From positions 1 through 16,792 of the forward strand of contig DAISJD010000067.1 in assembly GCA_036821645.1 (NCBI GenBank): DNA of 16,792 bases, in the 5' to 3' direction. The notes beneath the pieces are model-generated. The model had not been told where the DNA came from. It searched no databases and saw nothing but the letters and a program-made list of their open reading frames with translations. The position numbers were made by a program, and so were the translations under genes. This DNA comes from DAISJD01 sp036821645 (GTDB lineage Bacteria; Pseudomonadota; Alphaproteobacteria; ATCC43930; CGMCC-115725). This document shows positions 13,181 through 16,792 of the stretch, piece by piece; within the stretch, counting starts at the first letter, position 1; every line of letters starts with the position of its first letter.

Positions 13181-14046
13181 CAACAGCCAAGGCGCTGCTT
13201 TTCCCGGGCTTCGCGCTCTTTGACTTCACGCGGCAGATTGGGAAAATCGCGTTCGAGGCGGGCAAAGCTGAAACACGCATCTTGCTTGCGTCCCTCTTTG
13301 CCGAGCGAGATCCCCAGTTTCAACAGATTGTCAGCCGCTTTCGGGCCTTTGGGATATTTTTGATAGCCTTCGGCGAACGCAGCAACGGCCGCCTTGAAAT
13401 CATCCCGTGCGAAATAGGATTCCCCCAGCCAGTATTGGGCATTGGCAGACAAATCATCTGCGGGGTGTTTTTGCAGGAAGGATCGAAACGCCAGTTCGGC
13501 CCCCTTGTAATCCTGCTTGCTCAACAGACCGAACGCGTAGTTATATTGTTCCTGGGTCGATCCCTGGGGCAACACGCCCGCATCCTGACTCTGTGTCGTC
13601 GCTTGCAACGGCGGGGCATCGGCCTTACCGGGTTTCGCCGTCAGGGTTTGGGCTGGCGGCGTTGCCGACTGGGCTTTTTCCAACTGTTGAAAGCGAATCT
13701 CCAGGTCGGCCTGGGACTTGTCGAGGCGCGTTGCAACTTTTGAAATTGAATATTGCAACTCTTCAACCTGGCCGGTTAAAGTCCTAATCTGGGATTCCAA
13801 TTGATCGATTCGAATTTGCAGATCGAGGGCACCGGCTTCCCCCTTCGTACCGACCGAAGGGGTCGTGGCGGCCCCTGATGCATCACGACGATAAATCTGG
13901 CGCTGGACCTGATTAAGATCGCGTTCCAACCGATCAAGTCGATCTAACATCGGGCGCAGGTCGCGGTCTTCCGCCACAGCCGTCCCCGACGCGAGCCAAG
14001 CCGACGACAAGCCCAGAATGACTAAGTAATATCGTGCGAGGCGCAT
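13180..14046 (-). CDS. cpoB: Cell division coordinator CpoB (YbgF), Tol-Pal accessory periplasmic protein
   Basis: 288 residues. In the periplasm this protein links the Tol-Pal machine with peptidoglycan synthesis (PBP1B) during constriction in E. coli. It has a signal peptide of about 25 residues (MRLARYYLVILGLSSAW, cleavage probably after AVA25). An N-terminal coiled coil (about 28-55 and 80-122, rich in Leu, Gln and Arg heptads) promotes trimerisation. A linker of Ala, Pro and Gln follows, then TPR repeats from about 158 to the end (EQYNYAFGLLSKQDYKGAEL, YWLGESYFARDDFKAAVAAF, DNLLKLGISLGKEGRKQDA). It follows pal after 185 nt containing a terminator, so it may have its own promoter; TTGTCA-like sequence is present but no good -10. 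It overlaps tilS by one base. Confidence 0.93.
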   Translation of the reverse strand: MRLARYYLVILGLSSAWLASGTAVAEDRDLRPMLDRLDRLERDLNQVQRQIYRRDASGAATTPSVGTKGEAGALDLQIRIDQLESQIRTLTGQVEELQYSISKVATRLDKSQADLEIRFQQLEKAQSATPPAQTLTAKPGKADAPPLQATTQSQDAGVLPQGSTQEQYNYAFGLLSKQDYKGAELAFRSFLQKHPADDLSANAQYWLGESYFARDDFKAAVAAFAEGYQKYPKGPKAADNLLKLGISLGKEGRKQDACFSFARLERDFPNLPREVKEREAREKQRLGC

Positions 14047-14132
14047 CGCAATTCCGCACTCTCAAAAAGGAAAACCAACATCAGGCCGGGATGACAAGAC
14101 CGTCTCTTGTTGGATTATCAAACAAATCAGTC

Positions 14133-14180
14133 AAAAAAATGGCGCTAGAATCCCCCCAGAACAGGGGGGACCCGAACGCC
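14133..14180 (-). terminator. Hairpin terminator between pal and cpoB
   Basis: Read on the - strand, GGCG (14180-14177) and CGCC (14144-14141) close an outer stem over a 6 x 6 internal loop. An inner TCCCCCC/GGGGGGA stem (14170-14164, 14157-14151) has a 6-nt loop. One base after the outer stem comes a run of seven T (14139-14133). A second hairpin lies nearer pal at 14193-14218 (GGGG/CCCC with CGGT/ACCG and a 2-nt bulge). This looks like a real rho-independent terminator, possibly partial, reducing read-through from tol-pal into cpoB. Confidence 0.65.
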
Positions 14181-14231
14181 AATTTCAACCAATGGGGAGC
14201 GGTCGAAAAACCGCCCCATAGATCAGCCGTC

Positions 14232-14732
14232 TTAGTTCACAACCGTCACAGCGCGACGATTCTGGGCATAGGCAGCTTCGTTGGAACCAACAACGGCCGG
14301 ACGTTCCTTACCATAGGAAATGGTCTGGAGACGGGTGGCCGGCACGCCCAAGGCAACCAAGGCGTTCTTGGCGGCAGTGGCGCGACGTTCACCCAAGGCC
14401 AAGTTATATTCGCGGGTGCCGCGTTCGTCACAATGGCCTTCGATGGTGAAGGTCACGTTCGGGAAACGCTTGGTGAAGGCGGCTTGACGCTCAAGCGTCA
14501 CTTTGCCTTCTTCGTTGATGTCGGACTTATCCAGAGCGAAGAAGACGCGGTCGCCAACTTCGTTCTTCAGGATATCGGCCGGCGAAGCAGGCACTTGAGT
14601 CGTGGGACCGGCAGACTTAGCAGCCTGCGGCTGCACAATCTCACTTTGCTTGTTGGCGTCGGCCGGCGGCATTTCTTGGCAAGCAGCAAGAGCCGTCATC
14701 GTGGCGACCAGTGTCAGAATTTTAAACCGCAT
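14232..14732 (-). CDS. pal: Peptidoglycan-associated lipoprotein Pal
   Basis: 166 residues from the ATG at 14732. It is an outer-membrane lipoprotein that holds the membrane to peptidoglycan and works with TolA and TolB at the division site. The signal peptide ends in lipobox LAAC with Cys18 as the lipidated residue. A disordered Ala/Pro/Gln linker (19-55) follows, then the OmpA-like domain with FALDKSDI (65-72), the peptidoglycan-binding GHCDERGTREYN (99-110), LGERRA (113-118) and a terminal NRRAVTVV. The frame extends upstream to 14813, but AAGGA (14740-14744) 7 nt before 14732, together with the signal peptide, fixes the start. A possible promoter lies at 14773-14802. It is 132 nt downstream of tolB and is followed by a terminator. 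Confidence 0.97.
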   Translation of the reverse strand: MRFKILTLVATMTALAACQEMPPADANKQSEIVQPQAAKSAGPTTQVPASPADILKNEVGDRVFFALDKSDINEEGKVTLERQAAFTKRFPNVTFTIEGHCDERGTREYNLALGERRATAAKNALVALGVPATRLQTISYGKERPAVVGSNEAAYAQNRRAVTVVN

Positions 14733-14772
14733 ATTTCGTTCCTTCAGCGTAACCAGGATCGGGGTCGGGATT

Positions 14773-14802
14773 ATTATGATGGCCCGCTTCTTTTCGGCGC
14801 AA
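14773..14802 (-). promoter_or_regulatory. Candidate sigma-70 promoter of pal
   Basis: On the - strand, TTGCGC (14802-14797) and CATAAT (14778-14773) are 18 nt apart, within the A/T-rich CATAATAAT patch. Transcription would start near 14766, leaving about a 34-nt leader to the pal ATG. Pal is needed in large amounts, so a separate promoter is sensible, but the call rests on the hexamers alone. Confidence 0.4.
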
Positions 14803-14854
14803 TCGGCCACCACATACCGCGCGAGAACGGTTGGCGAAACCGGGTGGACTATAC

Positions 14855-14879
14855 CCCTTGCTTTCTATTGAAGCAAGGG
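14855..14879 (-). other. Inverted repeat over the tolB stop codon
   Basis: CCCTTGCTT (14855-14863) and AAGCAAGGG (14871-14879) form a perfect 9-bp stem with a 7-nt loop that includes part of the tolB stop (14865-14867). No T run follows on the - strand, so it is not a standard terminator. It could protect a processed tolA-tolB 3' end or slow transcription. Confidence 0.4.
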
Positions 14880-16208
14880 TGACCATGCCGGATCCGATCC
14901 CTCTTGAGGTGTTAAAATCTCGCGTTCGTTAAGCCCGGTCAAGTCGATTGAATAGAGCCGGGTCGATCCGCCGCGGCCTTTTGAGTCGGACGGGGTTTGT
15001 TTAAAATATTGCAACACACGGCCGTTGGGCGCCCAGGTCGGGCCTTCCACCAGAAAACCGGTGGTTAAAATCCGTTCGCCTGACCCATCGACCTTCATAA
15101 CACCGATCGAGAATGTAGAGCCTTCAAATTTAGTAAAGGCAATTAAATCCCCGCGCGGTGACCAAACCGGCGTTGCATACCGGCCAGATCCAAAACTAAT
15201 TCTTTTAATATCACCACCATCAGCCGTCATCGTATAAAGCTGCTGTGTGCCACCGCGATCGGAATTAAATGTAATATACTTTCCATCCGGTGAATATGAT
15301 GGCGATGTATCGATCGCTGTTGTTGATGTTATTTGCGTCACTTTTCTCGTCCGCAGATCCATCGTATAGATTTGCGATCCCCCCCCGGTCGATAAAGAGA
15401 AGATCACTTTATTGCCGTCGGGGGAAAAACGGGGGGCAAATGTCATGCCCGGAAACTCGCCTAAAACTTCCTGCTGGCGCGTGTCAATGTTGAACAAGAA
15501 GACACGAGGTGTGCCCCGTGCATAGCTCAGAAAGGTAATTTCTTGGCTGCTCGGCGAAAAACGCGGGGTTAGAACGAGGTCGCGACCATTCGTCAGGTAA
15601 GTATGATTGAACCCATCCTGATCCATGATCGCAAGACGCTTTTGGCGTTTGTCGGCTGGGCCGCTTTCTGCGACATAAACGATCCGCGTATCGAAATATC
15701 CTTCTTCACCGGTAATGCGTTTATAGATCGCATCGGCCACGATATGCGCGATCCGCCGGGCATTTTGCGGATTCGTCATATAAGCCTTGCCCTCGATCTG
15801 CTGGGTGGCGAGCACGTCCCACAGCCGAAACTCGACCTTCAATTGGCCGTTCGCCTGAGTCTCGACCCCCCCCGTGACCAGGGCGGCAGCATTGATTAGC
15901 CGCCAATCGGCAAAGCGCGGCACACCCGTCAGGGTGTTCGGGTCTTGAATGAAGGCTTTTTGATCGAGCGGGCGAAACAAACCAGACCGTTCCAAATCAT
16001 TGGTGATGACTTGGGTAATCATATGGCTTGCTTCTTTGTCCTGGGGCGTTTTGCCCAGTAGATCCGGTACGGCAATGGGCAGGGGATCGACTTTACCCCG
16101 TGTAACGTCGAGGACGAGTTCCGCCCGTGCCGGGCTTGACGCCACGAGAGCGATCGCGACGATAAACGCCGAAACCAGTGACCACGACAGTGAAAGGCGC
16201 ATTGTCAT
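14865..16208 (-). CDS. tolB: Tol-Pal system protein TolB
   Basis: 447 residues; periplasmic beta-propeller that shuttles between Pal and TolA. The signal peptide (1-29, ending SSPARA before ELVLDV) is followed by the alpha/beta N-terminal domain (to about 165). A six-bladed propeller follows with repeated 'FSPDG' blades: FSPSSQEITFLSY, FSPDGNKVIFSLS, YSPDGKYITFNSDRGG, WSPRGDLIAFTKF, WAPNGRVLQYF and a final DPAWSPLLQ. The ATG at 16208 overlaps the tolA stop as ATGA and has AAAGGA (16218-16223) 9 nt upstream; the ATG at 16202 is too far from the SD. Coupling to tolA is likely. A hairpin spans its stop codon. Confidence 0.97.
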   Translation of the reverse strand: MTMRLSLSWSLVSAFIVAIALVASSPARAELVLDVTRGKVDPLPIAVPDLLGKTPQDKEASHMITQVITNDLERSGLFRPLDQKAFIQDPNTLTGVPRFADWRLINAAALVTGGVETQANGQLKVEFRLWDVLATQQIEGKAYMTNPQNARRIAHIVADAIYKRITGEEGYFDTRIVYVAESGPADKRQKRLAIMDQDGFNHTYLTNGRDLVLTPRFSPSSQEITFLSYARGTPRVFLFNIDTRQQEVLGEFPGMTFAPRFSPDGNKVIFSLSTGGGSQIYTMDLRTRKVTQITSTTAIDTSPSYSPDGKYITFNSDRGGTQQLYTMTADGGDIKRISFGSGRYATPVWSPRGDLIAFTKFEGSTFSIGVMKVDGSGERILTTGFLVEGPTWAPNGRVLQYFKQTPSDSKGRGGSTRLYSIDLTGLNEREILTPQEGSDPAWSPLLQ

Positions 16209-16792
16209 AACACCATGTCCTTTGGATCGAAGAAGATATGAATCGTCTTCCATACATCATATTTGCCAGGTGGAAGTTGTAGTTTATTGCAGTTCGGATT
16301 CAAAGTGGCCCGCCGCGCCGATTCTGCCGCAGCCCGCCAGAAAGGATCCGTGGCATACCGGGCCGTATCGGCGATTTGACTTGTTTGCACGACCGCATCC
16401 GGCCCAACTTGCAAGATAATCTCAACACGCAAATTACGCGCATCCTTAGCCCCCGCCGGCGGATTCCAGCATCCTTCGAGCTGCGACGTCACTAAATCGC
16501 GTTCGGCAGTCGTCAATTGCGAACCGAGCGGCGCATTGGGCTGCGCCGAGGCCGATTGCGCCGATGCGGTCTGCTGAGGCTTGCGCTTTGGCGCCTCATC
16601 ATTGCGCACTTGTTCCGGGGCCTTCGCCAGATTTTTCAATAATTGATCGAAATTCTGATCTTCCTTGGGCTTTTCAACCTTCGGCTTCACGGTTTCCGGC
16701 CGTGGTGGCGGCGGTTCGATCTTGGGTTCCGGCTTCGGCGGCTCGATCTTCGGCGGTTCCGGCTTCGGTTCCGGCTTCGGCGCAGGCGGGGG
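16205..16792 (-). CDS. tolA: TolA, C-terminal part (cut by the window edge)
   Basis: 195 residues are visible and the N-terminal membrane anchor lies beyond the window. TolA is the inner-membrane protein of the Tol-Pal system that spans the periplasm and uses the TolQR proton motive force. The visible part begins in a Pro/Lys/Glu repeat (PKPEPKPEPPKIEPPKPEPK), then an Asn/Gln/Ala-rich linker, and ends in a TonB/TolA C-terminal domain. That domain has LEGCWNPPAG, LRVEIILQVGPDAVV, DPFWRAAAESARRA, NPNCNKLQLPP and YDVWKTIHIFFDP. An internal GTG at 16690 is not a start: the frame continues unbroken to the edge. The two Cys (CWNPP and NPNCNKL) could form a disulfide. It overlaps tolB by 4 nt. Confidence 0.93.
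   Translation of the reverse strand, partial: PPPAPKPEPKPEPPKIEPPKPEPKIEPPPPRPETVKPKVEKPKEDQNFDQLLKNLAKAPEQVRNDEAPKRKPQQTASAQSASAQPNAPLGSQLTTAERDLVTSQLEGCWNPPAGAKDARNLRVEIILQVGPDAVVQTSQIADTARYATDPFWRAAAESARRATLNPNCNKLQLPPGKYDVWKTIHIFFDPKDMVL
16725..16780. repeat. Short tandem-like repeat encoding the TolA PKPE region
   Basis: The 14-mer GGTTCCGGCTTCGG occurs at 16725-16738, 16755-16768 and 16767-16780 (the last two overlap by two bases). It encodes the Pro-Lys-Pro-Glu repeats of the TolA periplasmic spacer. Such repeats are prone to length change, which alters spacer length without breaking the frame only when whole codons are gained or lost. Confidence 0.6.

Noticed and set aside
16205..16690. 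A separate 161-residue gene starting at GTG 16690
   Set aside because: The same frame continues upstream to the window edge in the Pro/Lys/Glu repeat of TolA, so the GTG is an internal Val codon.

Overview
The window (about 16.8 kb, GC-rich) looks like chromosomal DNA of an alphaproteobacterium, most likely of the Rhodospirillales type. The grounds are the tolA-tolB-pal-cpoB-tilS-ftsH-folP-glmM-thiD gene order, alanine-racemase-fold ornithine decarboxylases close to rhizobial enzymes, and a homospermidine synthase of the Blastochloris viridis type. There are no tRNA or rRNA genes, insertion sequences, phage genes or CRISPR arrays. Assignments come from reading translations and motifs by eye; no searches were run.

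Left half, + strand (1-6310). The 3' end of an unidentified small gene is followed by a low-specificity L-threonine aldolase (ltaE) and a strong hairpin terminator. A polyamine block comes next: two tandem, diverged fold-type III ornithine decarboxylase-like genes and homospermidine synthase (hss). Together they would turn ornithine into putrescine and then homospermidine. Each of the three genes has its own long leader (about 580, 160 and 420 nt) with hairpins and small ORFs. The first leader is the most striking. It has a 34-codon ORF with an ideal Shine-Dalgarno, then a structured RNA, then a hairpin that holds the decarboxylase Shine-Dalgarno in its loop. It sits where the alphaproteobacterial speF RNA motif would be expected. 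A perfect 22-bp palindrome lies in the hss leader.

Right half, - strand (16792-6391). In transcription order: tolA (3' part), tolB, pal, cpoB (ybgF), tilS, ftsH, folP, glmM, thiD. The first four are envelope genes of the Tol-Pal system. tilS makes lysidine in tRNA-Ile, ftsH is the membrane AAA+ protease, folP is dihydropteroate synthase, glmM is phosphoglucosamine mutase and thiD is the HMP/HMP-P kinase. Several neighbours overlap by a few bases, which suggests translational coupling. A hairpin terminator separates pal from cpoB. thiD is broken as given: one base is missing near 7134-7137 within a highly conserved motif, so it is either a pseudogene or carries a sequencing error.

The most promising region is 1540-1851, a candidate ornithine- or polyamine-sensing leader peptide and RNA ahead of a decarboxylase, with further leader elements ahead of the two downstream polyamine genes.
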